Assembly: GCF_029637605.1 (NCBI RefSeq)
Contig: NZ_CP121261.1
Location: 1,054,001 to 1,118,000 of the forward strand
Origin: Achromobacter spanius
GTDB taxonomy: Bacteria > Pseudomonadota > Gammaproteobacteria > Burkholderiales > Burkholderiaceae_B
Direction: 5' to 3'
DNA length: 64,000 nt
Of the stretch, positions 38,801 to 47,416 are shown one piece after another. The notes beneath the pieces are model-generated. The model made no database searches. It worked only from the letters and a program-made list of their open reading frames with translations, and was not told the DNA's origin. Each line of letters starts with the position of its first letter. The stretch's first letter is position 1. The position numbers were made by a program, and so were the translations under genes.

Positions 38801-39078
38801 CGCGCCAGCCGGTCAAGGCGGTCGGTGATGGGCTCGGTGCCGTCGCCGTTAGGGCTCAGGTCGGCATTGATGGGCGCCAGCGTGCGCGCATCGGCCGGCC
38901 GCAGCCAGGGCGGCGGGATCAGCACGGCATTGAAGCCGGCCTGCTGGATGCGGGCCAGCCGGGCTTGCAGCGTGGCGGGTTCGCCTGCCGCCGGCGCGCC
39001 GTCCGGCAAACCCAGGGGCGCGTGGCAGATGCGCAGCGCGGCGGGCAAAGAGGGGACGGGCGTCGAAGCAGCAGCCAT
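35860..39078 (-). CDS. glgE: Alpha-1,4-glucan:maltose-1-phosphate maltosyltransferase with extra N-terminal amylase-like domain
   Basis: GlgE adds maltosyl units from maltose-1-phosphate to growing alpha-glucan. The GlgE part is about residues 415-1072. It has RWRAADEANWKRTPL in its beta domain, FDVLYLPPIHPIG, the GRNNAL and AIQCSPDHPWLKQHP motifs, IFRVDNPHTKP with nucleophile Asp803, and FLSEAFTKP with acid/base Glu832. Ordinary GlgE is about 660-700 residues. Here some 410 residues precede it and read as a second, worn GH13 barrel: LRVVLDRVAVD resembles region I, but GFVFETP and CLAWTPG stand where an active enzyme would have its Asp and Glu. I chose 39078 because AAGG lies nine bases upstream; an ATG at 39084 is also possible. 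Confidence 0.92.
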   Translation of the reverse strand: MAAASTPVPSLPAALRICHAPLGLPDGAPAAGEPATLQARLARIQQAGFNAVLIPPPWLRPADARTLAPINADLSPNGDGTEPITDRLDRLARAATAQGLMLMLRVVLDRVAVDASTATAQPGWYHAPPDDPARDPRLPLSTWGVMALNRDPPPEFAQAWAARLARWADVGVAGFVFETPQALPAASWRDLLAPLRDHATPPRCLAWTPGLTQPQLEALREAGFDGVFSSLPWWDYKSAWLADEAARLQRVAPVLASTQPLEGHAPNRPDADRRAAWAAAFTANGWMANESDIDASGPAPDINQWLSSRDLPTGLPRVLGGRDGRATLILRDTANGATAVLALNPADAAPAHIDWDAVAPSLPPGDILPQRMTDASVLVGDTLPPGDCQLLTVAPMPPVREASRHPGPRTEGGAGLRVAIESVSPAVDDGAHPVKCTVHERITVQADLLMDGHDRIAGEVRWRAADEANWKRTPLTLLSNDRWQASFRPRRIGPHEFQVAAWFDVWQTYHHDLEVKHQAGLALQLEVAEGMQLLREADKRASQHAYPADSVAVVKQALKALPDPKAGTEPTDAHIALLLSPELAAAMRDLDARPFETLTPAPYPVWVDRPQACHSAWYELFPRSQAREPGRHGTFDDVIERLPDIQEMGFDVLYLPPIHPIGLSNRKGRNNALTAGPDDVGSPYAIGSPDGGHDAIEPRLGTLPDFLRLVRAAQDHGLEMALDFAIQCSPDHPWLKQHPDWFSWRPDGSLRYAENPPKKYQDIVNVSFYGGPPRRARKLALWRALRDVVLFWVDNGVRIFRVDNPHTKPLPFWQWLIAEVHGQHPDVLFLSEAFTKPKMMYRLAKVGFTQSYTYFTWRNDRAELQSYLEEISHPPPADFFRPHFFVNTPDINPVFLQTSGRPGFLIRAALAAMGSGLWGVYSGFELCEAAPVPGKEEYLDSEKYELRQRDWRQPGNIRAEIARLNQIRRANPALQTHRGLTAVPSGNDRVLAFVKATPGMGNVVLTAISLDPFHPQTMHLAVPFWLFGEDRPAHLEVEDLLTDSRDTWRDATRTVTLSPDQPYRVWRLSLHG

Positions 39079-39092
39079 GGGCATTCGCCTTG

Positions 39093-40688
39093 TCAGATGG
39101 GCATGGGCATGGAGCCACGCGCCTGCCGCGTGCGCCGCTGGCGCGTGTCGGCAGGGTGGTCGGCTGAGGACGCGGTGGCGGATTGCGCGGCGGCTTCTTC
39201 TGCGGTGCCCTCGGCGTCCGCGCCCACGCGCCCGGTCAGGGCTTGAAGCAATTCCTCGTACGAGCCCACCGCGCGCTGCCAACTGAAGTCGGTGCTCATG
39301 GCGTTGCGCTGCATGGCGCGCCACAGGGTCGGGTGCCGGCGCAGATGCATGGCGCGCGACAAGGCATCGGCCATGGCGTCAGGGTGGTCGCCGTCAAACA
39401 GCAGGCCGTTGGCGAAGGCCATCGCCGTCAGCGGGACGTCGGTGCCCGGGTCTTCAATGGTGTCGGCCATGCCGCCCACGCGCGACCCGATCGGCACGGT
39501 GCCGTAGCGCATGGCGTACAGCGGCGTCAGGCCAAACGGTTCGAAACGGCTGCCGTGCAGCAGGATGTCGCCCCCGGCGTGCAGGCGATGCGCGCCCGCC
39601 TCGTTGTAGCCAATGCGGGTGGCGCAGCGCTGCGGATAGCGGTCCGCCAGTGCCTTCAGCGCGGCTTCCAGGCGGCGGTCGCCCTGGCCCAGGATGGCGA
39701 CCTGCATGTCCGGGTAGGTATCCAGGGCGCGTGGCAAGGCTTCGGCGGCCACGTCGGCCATCTTCTGGTCGGTCAGGCGGCTGCCCATCACCACCAAGCT
39801 GGCTTGCGCGTCGGCGGCCAGGCCGAATTCGCGTTGCAGCACGGTCTTGCACAGCCGCTTGTTGGCGAGATCGGCGGCGGTGTAGCGCAGCGGGCCCAGA
39901 TGCGGGTCGCGCGCCGGGTCCCACAGCACGGTGTCGATGCCGTTCGGAATGGCGATCAGGTCAGCGGCGCGCTCGCGCAGCAAGCCGTCCAGGCCGCAAC
40001 CGAAGGCGGGGGTCAGGATCTCGCGGGCATAAGTGTGGCTGACGGTGGTGACGCGGTCAGCGTGGGCAATGCCGGCCTTCATGAAGTTCAGCTTGTTCCA
40101 GGCCACGCTGGCGTGCTCGCCACGGAAGGCGGGGGCAATGCCATAGGCTGCGGCATCCTCTAGCGGGAACTGGCCTTGGAATGCCATGTTGTGGATGGTC
40201 AGCACGGATTTCACGTCGTCCAGGCCCGCCTGACGCATCAACATGGGGGTCAGCGCCGCGTGCCAATCGTGCGCATGCACCACATCGGGGCGCGCAAGCC
40301 CCGGCAGACCGCGCGCAATACGCACGGCGGCGTGCGACAGCGCGGCATAGCGCAGGCCGTTATCGGGGTGTTCCTGGCCGTCTTCGTCTACATACAGACC
40401 GGCGCGGTCATAGAGCGCATCGTTTTCCAGCAGCAGGAAGGGCAGTTCGGACGCGGGGCACACCCCGGCCAACAGGCGGGCATCGCCGCCCGGCAGGTCT
40501 TCCAGGCGCGCTACCTCGTGCACGCCTTCCAGGCGCTTGGCTGCGCCACGGTAGGCGGGTAGCAGGACGGTGGCGGGTACGCCGCGCTGGATCAGCGCCC
40601 GCGCCATGCCGGTGATTGCATCGCCCAAGCCCCCGGTCTTTGCCAAGGGGAATGCTTCGGCAGCCACTATGAGTATTGTCGTCGCCAT
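39093..40688 (-). CDS. glgA: Glycogen synthase (GT5)
   Basis: The 531-residue GT-B enzyme transfers glucose from a nucleotide sugar to alpha-1,4-glucan. The GT5 motifs are present: KTGGLGD at residues 17-23 (nucleotide binding), HAHDWHAAL, IHNMAFQG, IPNGIDTVLWDP, GSRLTDQKM and the C-terminal EPFGLTPLYAMRYG. About 40 extra residues at the end are Ala/Thr/Arg-rich. It opens the operon, with a GGAG site before the ATG and 316 bases to the divergent neighbour. No glgC lies nearby, so ADP-glucose must come from elsewhere. In actinobacteria the related GlgM (a different, GT4 enzyme) makes maltose-1-phosphate directly; here the type is clearly GT5. Confidence 0.94.
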   Translation of the reverse strand: MATTILIVAAEAFPLAKTGGLGDAITGMARALIQRGVPATVLLPAYRGAAKRLEGVHEVARLEDLPGGDARLLAGVCPASELPFLLLENDALYDRAGLYVDEDGQEHPDNGLRYAALSHAAVRIARGLPGLARPDVVHAHDWHAALTPMLMRQAGLDDVKSVLTIHNMAFQGQFPLEDAAAYGIAPAFRGEHASVAWNKLNFMKAGIAHADRVTTVSHTYAREILTPAFGCGLDGLLRERAADLIAIPNGIDTVLWDPARDPHLGPLRYTAADLANKRLCKTVLQREFGLAADAQASLVVMGSRLTDQKMADVAAEALPRALDTYPDMQVAILGQGDRRLEAALKALADRYPQRCATRIGYNEAGAHRLHAGGDILLHGSRFEPFGLTPLYAMRYGTVPIGSRVGGMADTIEDPGTDVPLTAMAFANGLLFDGDHPDAMADALSRAMHLRRHPTLWRAMQRNAMSTDFSWQRAVGSYEELLQALTGRVGADAEGTAEEAAAQSATASSADHPADTRQRRTRQARGSMPMPI

Positions 40689-41004
40689 GCTTGTTGCTCC
40701 GGGTAGGTCGGAGGGCCGCTGAAAAAGTGGGCCCGATTCCGTAAGGCCTTCTTATGCGCAAGTAGCGTGCCCAAGGCGATGCAGCGAGGGTGGGCGCGGG
40801 CTTGGCGGGCGCGGCGCGTCGTTGTTGCTGGCGTTTGTAAATTTGGGAGCAGTGCAACAAATTGCGTCTGGCGGACGCCTTGCGAGGCCGCATTCGGGGG
40901 CCGGCCGTAAGGTCGGGCATGGCGATTGCGGCGCGATCGGGTTCTGTTTTGCAGCGAACCGGCAAGCCGGTTCCAAGACCCGACCGACGATAAGGAGCGC
41001 CAAC
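40689..41004. promoter_or_regulatory. Divergent intergenic region between glgA and the thiamine-diphosphate gene
   Basis: These 316 bases have no credible gene. They must contain the glgA operon promoter (leftward) and the promoter of the thiamine-diphosphate/PRC-barrel pair (rightward). I cannot fix -35/-10 boxes with confidence. The one clear structural element is the palindrome at 40956-40973. Confidence 0.5.
40956..40973. promoter_or_regulatory. Perfect palindrome near the start of the thiamine-diphosphate gene
   Basis: GAACCGGC-AA-GCCGGTTC, eight perfect pairs with a two-base centre, lies 32-49 bases before the TTG start and 19 bases before the AAGGAG site. It could be an operator or a 5' UTR hairpin. 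Confidence 0.4.
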
Positions 41005-42774
41005 TTGAAAACCGTTTCCGATTTTGTGCTCGCCCGCCTGGGCGAATGGGGCGTGCAGCGTGTGTTCGGCTATCCCGGCGATGGCATCAACGGCCTGATC
41101 GGCGCGTTTGGCAAGAACCAGGAGCTGGAATTCGTCCAGGCACGCCACGAAGAGGGCGCGGCCTTCATGGCCTGCGCCCATGCCAAGTTCACGGGCCAGG
41201 TCGGCGTGTGCATGGCCACCTCGGGGCCGGGCGCCATCCATCTGCTCAATGGCCTGTATGACGCAAAGATGGACCACCAGCCGGTCGTCGCCATCGTGGG
41301 CCAGCAGGCGCGCAGCGCGCTGGGTGGCGATTACCAGCAGGAGGTGGACCTGGTCAGCCTCTTCAAGGACGTGGCGCATGACTTTGTACACATGGTGACG
41401 TCGCCGCTTCAGGCGCGCCACATGGTGGACCGCGCCATGCGTATCGCCATGGAACGGCGCGGCGTCACCTGCCTGATCTTTCCCAACGACGTGCAGGACC
41501 TGGAAGCGGTGGAGGCGCCGCCGCGCGAGCATGGCACGGTGCATACCGGCATCGGCCTGACCTCCCACGCCGCCGTGCCGCCGGAAGCCGCGCTGGATAA
41601 CGCCGCCGCCATCCTGAACCAGGGTGAGCGCGTGGCGATGCTGGTGGGCGCGGGCGCGCTGGATGCCGGCGACGAGGTGCGCGCCGTGGCCGAACGGCTG
41701 GGCGCCGGCGTGGCCAAGGCCTTGCTGGGCAAGGCCGTGGTGCCCGACGCGCTGCCCTATGTGACGGGCGCCATCGGCTTGCTGGGCACGCAACCCAGTT
41801 GGGAAATGATGAACGAGTGCGACACGCTGCTGATGGTGGGCACGTCGTTTCCGTATGCCGAGTTCCTGCCCAAGGAAGGGCAGGCGCGCGCGGTGCAGAT
41901 CGACGTGGACGGCCGCAAGCTCAGCCTGCGCTATCCGGTGGAAGCTGGCCTGGTGGGCGATGCCCGCCTGACCTTGCAGGCCTTGCTGCCCAAGCTGGAG
42001 ACCAAGCCGTCCGACCGCTGGTTGAAGGGCATTGAAAAGCGGGTGTCGCGCTGGCGCGAAACCGTGGAAGCCCGCGCCATGGTCAAGGCCAAGGGCGTCA
42101 ACCCCCAACGCCCGTTCCTGGAGCTGTCCCGCCGCTTGCCGGAGCACTGCATCCTGACCTGCGATTCCGGTTCGGCCGCCAGTTGGTACGCGCGCGACGT
42201 GCAGTTGCGCGAGGGCATGATGGGGTCGGTATCGGGCGGCCTGGCCAGCATGGGCTGCGGTGTGCCGTATGCCCTGGCGGCCAAGCTGGCCCATCCGGGG
42301 CGGCCGGTGGTGGCGCTGGTGGGCGACGGCGCGATGCAGATGCTGGGCATCAACGAACTGATCACCATTGCGCACCGCTGGAAGGACTGGGCCGACCCGA
42401 CGCTGGTGGTGCTGGTGCTGAACAACGGCGACCTGAACATGGTCACGTGGGAGCAGCGCGTGATGGGGGGCGACCCGCGCTTCGCGGATTCGCAATGGCT
42501 GCCGCCATTCTCATACGCGGATTACGGGCGCATGTTGGGCCTGGAGGGCATCCGCGTGACCGAGCCCGACGACGTCGGTGCCGCCTGGGACCGCGCGCTG
42601 AGCGCGGGCCGGCCCACGGTGCTGGAAGTGGTGACCGACCCCGAAGTGCCGCCCATGCCGCCGCACATCCCGGTCAAGCAGGTGGCGGCCTACATGGCGG
42701 CGTTGCGCAAGGAAGATCTGGCCACGGGCGCTGCCGCGCTGCGCGCCACCATCAAGCAATGGTGGGCAAGCTGA
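41005..42774 (+). CDS. Thiamine-diphosphate-requiring enzyme, pyruvate oxidase/acetolactate synthase-like
   Basis: The 589-residue enzyme has FGYPGDGINGLIGAF and the RHEEGAAF catalytic Glu (about residue 49) in the first domain, SGPGAIHLLNGLYDAK next, a central domain with MLVGAGALDAG, and the C-terminal diphosphate motif GDGAMQML...LNNGDLN. It resembles the PoxB-like group annotated as thiamine-pyrophosphate-requiring proteins, which act on pyruvate or other 2-oxo acids. I start at the TTG at 41005: it has a strong AAGGAG site seven bases upstream and gives the family N-terminus (KTVSDFVLARL). Upstream in-frame codons are not conserved. It probably shares a transcript with the PRC-barrel gene 82 bases downstream, a pairing that suggests a stress or stationary-phase role. 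Confidence 0.9.
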   Translation: MKTVSDFVLARLGEWGVQRVFGYPGDGINGLIGAFGKNQELEFVQARHEEGAAFMACAHAKFTGQVGVCMATSGPGAIHLLNGLYDAKMDHQPVVAIVGQQARSALGGDYQQEVDLVSLFKDVAHDFVHMVTSPLQARHMVDRAMRIAMERRGVTCLIFPNDVQDLEAVEAPPREHGTVHTGIGLTSHAAVPPEAALDNAAAILNQGERVAMLVGAGALDAGDEVRAVAERLGAGVAKALLGKAVVPDALPYVTGAIGLLGTQPSWEMMNECDTLLMVGTSFPYAEFLPKEGQARAVQIDVDGRKLSLRYPVEAGLVGDARLTLQALLPKLETKPSDRWLKGIEKRVSRWRETVEARAMVKAKGVNPQRPFLELSRRLPEHCILTCDSGSAASWYARDVQLREGMMGSVSGGLASMGCGVPYALAAKLAHPGRPVVALVGDGAMQMLGINELITIAHRWKDWADPTLVVLVLNNGDLNMVTWEQRVMGGDPRFADSQWLPPFSYADYGRMLGLEGIRVTEPDDVGAAWDRALSAGRPTVLEVVTDPEVPPMPPHIPVKQVAAYMAALRKEDLATGAAALRATIKQWWAS

Positions 42775-42856
42775 TCACGCGGCGGGCACGGCGTTTGCGG
42801 ACAAAGGGGTCCTACCACCAACACGCTGAACGGATGTTTGGCATAGGAGATAAAGC

Positions 42857-43255
42857 ATGGAAACTCAAACCAACATCGTGGGCGGCCCCAAGAGCAGCCC
42901 CGGCGGTCCCGGCCCCGAAGTCATGGCCGCAAGCACGCTGGAAGGCAACGACGTCTACAACTCGGCGGGCGATGAACTCGGGTCCATCAAGGAAATCATG
43001 ATCGACGTGCCCCGGGGCCGCGTGGCCTATGCGGTGCTGTCGCGCGGTGGCGTGATGGGCATCGGCGACAAGCTGTTCGCGATTCCGTGGGCGGCGCTCA
43101 CGCTGGACACCGATCGCAAGTGCTTCGTGCTGGACATCGACGAAGAAACGCTGAAGAACGCGCCGGGCTTTGACAAGGACAACTGGCCCAGCATGGCCGA
43201 CGAGACCTGGGCGCGCAACCTGCACACGTATTACAAGCAGGATATCTACTGGTAA
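42857..43255 (+). CDS. PRC-barrel domain protein
   Basis: A 132-residue soluble protein with a PRC-barrel at about residues 23-95 (ASTLEGNDVYNSAGDELGSI, RVAYAVLSRGGVMGIGDKLFAIPW). PRC-barrels bind RNA or protein partners in ribosome maturation and photosynthetic complexes. Stand-alone versions like this are common in stress regulons of proteobacteria, often with no known function. It has a TAGGAGAT ribosome site and follows the thiamine-diphosphate gene. Confidence 0.88.
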   Translation: METQTNIVGGPKSSPGGPGPEVMAASTLEGNDVYNSAGDELGSIKEIMIDVPRGRVAYAVLSRGGVMGIGDKLFAIPWAALTLDTDRKCFVLDIDEETLKNAPGFDKDNWPSMADETWARNLHTYYKQDIYW

Positions 43256-43301
43256 GCCACCCGCCCGGGCCGTCACCGCATGGCTTGGGCGGCCGCTGCC
43301 A

Positions 43302-44060
43302 TCAAGGCACCGGCCGCGGATCCCCCATCCGCGCGCCGGTCACCATTTCAGTCACCCAGTTCACCAACACCGAGGTATAGGCCCGCTGCGCGGATTTTTC
43401 CGTCAGCGCGTGGTCGGCGCCGTCGATGATGCGATGGGTCATCGAATGCGAGCGGCGGAAGGCCGAGCGGTAGCTCATGATCGTGGAATGCGGAATGAAG
43501 GTGTCGTGCTCGGCTTCCACGATCAACACATCCCCGCTGAATTCGGCGCAGGCCTTCAGGGCGCGGTTGGTTTCCGGCGCCACGTAGGTGTTGCGATAGG
43601 CGCGCAGCGTTTCGCGGTTCAACTGGTTTTTCGGCAGCAGCCATTCTTCGTCGCGGTACAGGGCGGGCACGTGCAGCGCCAGCCAGCGCACGCGGCGCAG
43701 CCCGCTCAGCAGCGCGGCCAGGTAACCGCCATAGCTGCTGCCCACCACCGCGACCGATCCGGAATCCAGCGACGGATGGGTGGCCAGCAGGTCGTAGGCC
43801 GCCATCACGTCGCGCAGGTTGTCTTCGCGCGTCACTTGTAATTGCTGCTCACGCGTGGCCGCATGGCCGCGCAGGTCGAACGTCAGGCAGACGCAGCCCA
43901 ATGCCGCAATGCCCTTGGCGCGCGACAGGTCGAATTCCTGGCTGCCGCCCCAACCATGGATGAACAGGACGCCGGGCACCTTGTTCTCGGGCGTCAGGAA
44001 CGTGCCGTCCAGCACCTGGCCGTCCACCGACAGGGCGATGGGATCACTGTGCGCGGCCAT
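43302..44060 (-). CDS. Alpha/beta hydrolase (dienelactone hydrolase/prolyl-oligopeptidase-like)
   Basis: The 252-residue enzyme has the HGWGGSQ oxyanion turn, GSSYGGYL nucleophile elbow (Ser), EAEHDTFIP acid residue and DGADHAL catalytic His. No signal peptide is visible. I start at 44060, inside the end of the DUF3182 gene (17-base overlap), because the longer open frame upstream runs antisense-like through that gene in another phase and is not family-like. As the last gene of the lipid operon it could be a lipase, thioesterase or deacylase. The substrate is not known. Confidence 0.87.
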   Translation of the reverse strand: MAAHSDPIALSVDGQVLDGTFLTPENKVPGVLFIHGWGGSQEFDLSRAKGIAALGCVCLTFDLRGHAATREQQLQVTREDNLRDVMAAYDLLATHPSLDSGSVAVVGSSYGGYLAALLSGLRRVRWLALHVPALYRDEEWLLPKNQLNRETLRAYRNTYVAPETNRALKACAEFSGDVLIVEAEHDTFIPHSTIMSYRSAFRRSHSMTHRIIDGADHALTEKSAQRAYTSVLVNWVTEMVTGARMGDPRPVP

Positions 44061-45213
44061 GGCTGTCCTCTGTCCAGCCGTCCGGGCCTTCCAGCACGGC
44101 GGCGGACTTGCTGATGTGGCCCACCGCCGAATCTTCGCCATGAAAGACCAGATGCTGCGCAATGGGCAGCACGTGATTCGGCCCGTAGCGTTCGCGGGTG
44201 GCGGCACGCACCGACGCCAGCGACGGCGACAGCGCAAAGGCCTGCATCGCGGCAAGCTCCGCCAGACTGGCGCCGCCCGCCCGCCAGGACTGCTCCAGCA
44301 CACCGGCCCGCGCTTGCCCCGCGCTATTGGTGCCGAACGCCACATCGTAATTGCGGCGCGAGGCGAACAACTGCGGGTAGGCGGTGGACACCGCCGTGTC
44401 GTAATGGCAGGCCATGGCCACGGCTTGGCGTTCCAGGTCGGTGAGATCCAATGCGCGCAGATTGTCGAATCCGCCGCGCGCCACGCGTAGCACCGAGCCG
44501 CCATAGACCGAGCTGCCCCGGTTGTCGGGCGTGAGCGATTGGGTGCCCACATACGCGACTTCCATTTTTCCTACCCGCGCCCAGCCGACGCTGTAGGTGG
44601 ACACGCCTTCCAGGTCTTCTTCCAGCACCAGGCCCAGCCGGCGCATGGCCAGCGGCGATTGTTCTTCCAGCGCCGCGCGCAGTTCCTCGGCATTGCGGGC
44701 CACTTTCTGGCCGCGGCCCGCCGTGGCGTCGGTGGGTTTGACGCGCAGCGGCCCGGTTTTCAGCAGTTGCAGTCCGGCGGCCTCGGCGTCGGCGGGCGTG
44801 AAGACGGTGTAGCCCGTCAGCACCACCTCGCGCAGTGCGTCCGCCAGGTCCGCCACCCAGGCCTTGGGCGCCTTGGCCTGCGGGCTGACGAGCCCATGGG
44901 TGATGGCCTTGCCTGCCACGAAGGAATGCGGGGCGACGCCGCCGTACAGGTCGGCGGCGCGCGTGATGCCCAGGCGGGCCGCGCGGATGGGGCCGATGAT
45001 GGTGCGGTCGGGCACGTAGTAGGGCGGCGGTTCGTCGCGGCGCCGGCTGGGTCGGAAGTCGGGTTCAAAGCGGCGTCCCAACAAGGCCGCCAGGCGGACG
45101 GCCATCGCTTCTTGCGACGCCACCTCGTGTTCAGAGGCGTTGGCGCGGCGGGGGTAGGCCACCACCAGCTCGGATTCGCCATCGGCTTCACTTGGGGATG
45201 GGATGCGTTTCAT
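44044..45213 (-). CDS. DUF3182 family protein, ATP-grasp-like
   Basis: The 389-residue soluble protein matches DUF3182, a family of unknown function. It carries an ATP-grasp-like pattern: GLQLLKTGPLRVKPTDATAGRGQ looks like the lysine strand followed by the glycine-rich phosphate loop, and LVLEEDLEGVSTYSVGW like the strand with the nucleotide-binding Glu. This suggests an ATP-driven ligase that joins a carboxylate to an amine or thiol. I infer that from motif shape, not from a known relative. Its start overlaps the YbhN-like gene by four bases, and its end overlaps the hydrolase gene by 17, so it is firmly part of the cardiolipin-synthase operon. Confidence 0.78.
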   Translation of the reverse strand: MKRIPSPSEADGESELVVAYPRRANASEHEVASQEAMAVRLAALLGRRFEPDFRPSRRRDEPPPYYVPDRTIIGPIRAARLGITRAADLYGGVAPHSFVAGKAITHGLVSPQAKAPKAWVADLADALREVVLTGYTVFTPADAEAAGLQLLKTGPLRVKPTDATAGRGQKVARNAEELRAALEEQSPLAMRRLGLVLEEDLEGVSTYSVGWARVGKMEVAYVGTQSLTPDNRGSSVYGGSVLRVARGGFDNLRALDLTDLERQAVAMACHYDTAVSTAYPQLFASRRNYDVAFGTNSAGQARAGVLEQSWRAGGASLAELAAMQAFALSPSLASVRAATRERYGPNHVLPIAQHLVFHGEDSAVGHISKSAAVLEGPDGWTEDSHGRAQ

Positions 45214-46214
45214 GAGGGCGGGTGAAGCAAGTTGTGTTCCTGGTCGGCCGGCGCGTGACGCTTGCGCCACGCGGCGCGGGCTTCGAAAAGCGGAAAAGCG
45301 GCCAAGGCCAGGCACATGGGGGCCAAGGCGTAGCAGGCGCGGTAGGCCAGGGCGGCGCCCAGCGCTTCGGAATACGGCATGCGCGGGGCCAGCACGGCCA
45401 CGAAGATGGCTTCGGTGGTGCCCAGCCCGCCTGGCACGCGCGTCAGCACCGCCGCAAAACTCGCGCACAGCAGGATGCCCAGCACCAGCGGGTACGGCGC
45501 CTTGCCTTGCAGCAATACATAGGCCACCGCGCCCATGAACATCCATGACAGTCCGGCGAACAGAACTTGCAGCAGCGCCATGCGCGCGCGCGGCAAGGTG
45601 ACCCGCTGGCCCATCAAGGTGGCCGAGCGGCGGCTCGCGCGGGCACACAGCCATACGTAGGCGATGCCCACCGTCAGCAGACCGGCGCCGATCAGCCGCA
45701 GCACACCGTTGCCCACGTCCCAGCCTTGCGGCACCTTCAACGCGCCGCTCACGAACACCACGCCCGCCACCCAGGCATAGCCGATCCAGTTGGATGCGGC
45801 CGAAAAGATGGCCACGCGCGTCGCCACTGATTTACGGCAACCCAGCCTGGCGTACAGGCGCAGGCGCGCGCCCAGGCCGCCGACCAGCACTCCCAGGCTG
45901 AGATTCAGGGCGTAGCTCACCATCGCGATGCCCATCACACTGGGCCAGCCCAGCTTGTGCCCGGTGTAGCGGCGGCCCAGCAGGTCCAGCGCGCCATAGC
46001 TCAGATAGCCCAACACCACCAGACCGCTCGCCATCAGGATGGATTCGCCGGGAATGCTGCGCATTGCCTGCCAGACCTTGGGCCAATCCACCGAGCGACC
46101 GAAATAGAACAGCAGCACGGCCACGACCGCCAGCACCACCCAGGGCAGTACCTTCTTGATGCGCGGCCAGCGGTGGCGCAAAGAGCGCATGAACGTCGTT
46201 CGGTAAACCCTCAT
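45210..46214 (-). CDS. YbhN/LPG-synthase transmembrane-domain family protein
   Basis: The 334-residue membrane protein has about eight helices and the flippase-like pattern of the lysylphosphatidylglycerol synthase N-terminal domain (UPF0104). SYALNLSLGVLVGGLGARLRLY, SNWIGY and LTRVPGGLGTTEAIF are its recognisable blocks. There is no C-terminal aminoacyl-transferase domain, so it cannot make lysyl-PG itself. In E. coli ybhN sits with clsB and ybhP, and YbhN-like proteins are thought to move or affect phospholipids. Start and stop overlap the neighbours by four bases each. Confidence 0.9.
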   Translation of the reverse strand: MRVYRTTFMRSLRHRWPRIKKVLPWVVLAVVAVLLFYFGRSVDWPKVWQAMRSIPGESILMASGLVVLGYLSYGALDLLGRRYTGHKLGWPSVMGIAMVSYALNLSLGVLVGGLGARLRLYARLGCRKSVATRVAIFSAASNWIGYAWVAGVVFVSGALKVPQGWDVGNGVLRLIGAGLLTVGIAYVWLCARASRRSATLMGQRVTLPRARMALLQVLFAGLSWMFMGAVAYVLLQGKAPYPLVLGILLCASFAAVLTRVPGGLGTTEAIFVAVLAPRMPYSEALGAALAYRACYALAPMCLALAAFPLFEARAAWRKRHAPADQEHNLLHPPS

Positions 46215-47416
46215 GCTGCCTCGCTTTCGCCGGGTTCAGGCGGCTTGATGGTTTGCAGGCGCGGCTTGTGCGCCGGCAGGGAGCCAGCCCAGGCCGGAAA
46301 GCGCCGCAGAAAGTGAAACACCACCACGCCCACCCAGAAGCGCCGCAGCGCGCGCGTGGACTTGGGGCTGAAAGGCACGGTTTTGCAGTCATTCTCAATA
46401 AGGCGGTCCAGGCTGTCCCGCAGGGCCTGGTTCAGCGAGGTGTCGCGCACCACCACGTTGGCTTCCAGGTTCAGAGCCAGGCTTAACGGGTCCAGGTTGC
46501 TGGAGCCCACCGTGCACCAGTCATCGTCCACGCAAGCCACCTTGCCGTGCAGCGGCCGCTTGCAGTATTCGTAGATCTCGACGCCGGCGTTTTTCAAGTA
46601 GTCATACAGCATGGTGGCGGCCAGGCGCGCCACCAGCATGTCGGGCTCGCCTTGCAGCAGCAGGCGCACGCGCACGCCCCGGCGCGCTGCCTTGGTCAGG
46701 TCGCGCAGCAGGTGGTAGCCGGGAAAGAAATAGGCGTTGGCGATCAGCACGTCGCGCTTGGCGGCGCGCAGGCCGGCGCGGTAGTAGCGTTCGATGTCGG
46801 TGGTGTGGCCGTTGTTGTCGCGCACGACCAGGCGGCCGCCGCCGTTGCCCTCGGGTACGGACGCGGCGGCGGGGCGGCGCCAGCGGCGCGGGCGCTTGCG
46901 GCTGCCCAGGGCGGAACGGGCATAGTCGGCCAGGTCCGCCGCCAGCGGGCCGTCCACCCGCACCGCGTAGTCCTGTTTGGCTTCGGGGCCGAAGTCCGCC
47001 AGGTGGTCCGCCGAAAAGTTGATGCCGCCGATCAGCGCGCACACGCCATCCACCGCGACGATCTTGCGGTGCATGCGGCGAAATACATTGGTGCGCACGC
47101 CCAGCAGGCGGGGGCGGGGGTCGAAGATATGGAAGCGCACGCCGCTTTCGGTCATGGCGCCAATGAATTCCTGGCTGAGCTGGTCCGAGCCGTAGCCGTC
47201 CACCAGCACATCCACGCTGACCCCGCGCCGGGCGGCGGCAATCAAGGTTTTCTGCAGAGCCTGCCCGACCTTGTCGTCGAACAGGATGAAGGTTTCAAGC
47301 AGCACTTCCTGCTTGGCCGAGTCGATGGCCTCGTTCACGGCGGGGAAATAGGCCTCGCCGTTTTCCAGCAGCGTGTAGCGGTTGCCTTCCCGCCATCCCA
47401 AGTCAACGGCGCTCAT
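46211..47416 (-). CDS. clsB: Cardiolipin synthase ClsB (phospholipase D family)
   Basis: The 401-residue enzyme has two HKD motifs, HRKIVAVDG...GGINFSAD in the first half and [21 protein letters not shown] in the second. These form the bipartite active site of phospholipase-D-type phosphatidyl transferases. ClsB makes cardiolipin from phosphatidylglycerol or mixed phospholipids at the inner membrane. A likely membrane-contact segment, [18 protein letters not shown], lies near the C-terminus. Start chosen at 47416, in the ATGA overlap with the YbhP-like gene. The next gene downstream overlaps by four bases. Confidence 0.93.
   Translation of the reverse strand: MSAVDLGWREGNRYTLLENGEAYFPAVNEAIDSAKQEVLLETFILFDDKVGQALQKTLIAAARRGVSVDVLVDGYGSDQLSQEFIGAMTESGVRFHIFDPRPRLLGVRTNVFRRMHRKIVAVDGVCALIGGINFSADHLADFGPEAKQDYAVRVDGPLAADLADYARSALGSRKRPRRWRRPAAASVPEGNGGGRLVVRDNNGHTTDIERYYRAGLRAAKRDVLIANAYFFPGYHLLRDLTKAARRGVRVRLLLQGEPDMLVARLAATMLYDYLKNAGVEIYEYCKRPLHGKVACVDDDWCTVGSSNLDPLSLALNLEANVVVRDTSLNQALRDSLDRLIENDCKTVPFSPKSTRALRRFWVGVVVFHFLRRFPAWAGSLPAHKPRLQTIKPPEPGESEAA

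Noticed and set aside
40408..42495. A 695-codon open frame on the minus strand over the thiamine-diphosphate gene and glgA end.
   Set aside because: It is antisense to two clear enzyme genes, is rich in His, Gln, Gly and Arg as expected for GC-rich mirror frames, and has no recognisable domain or ribosome site.
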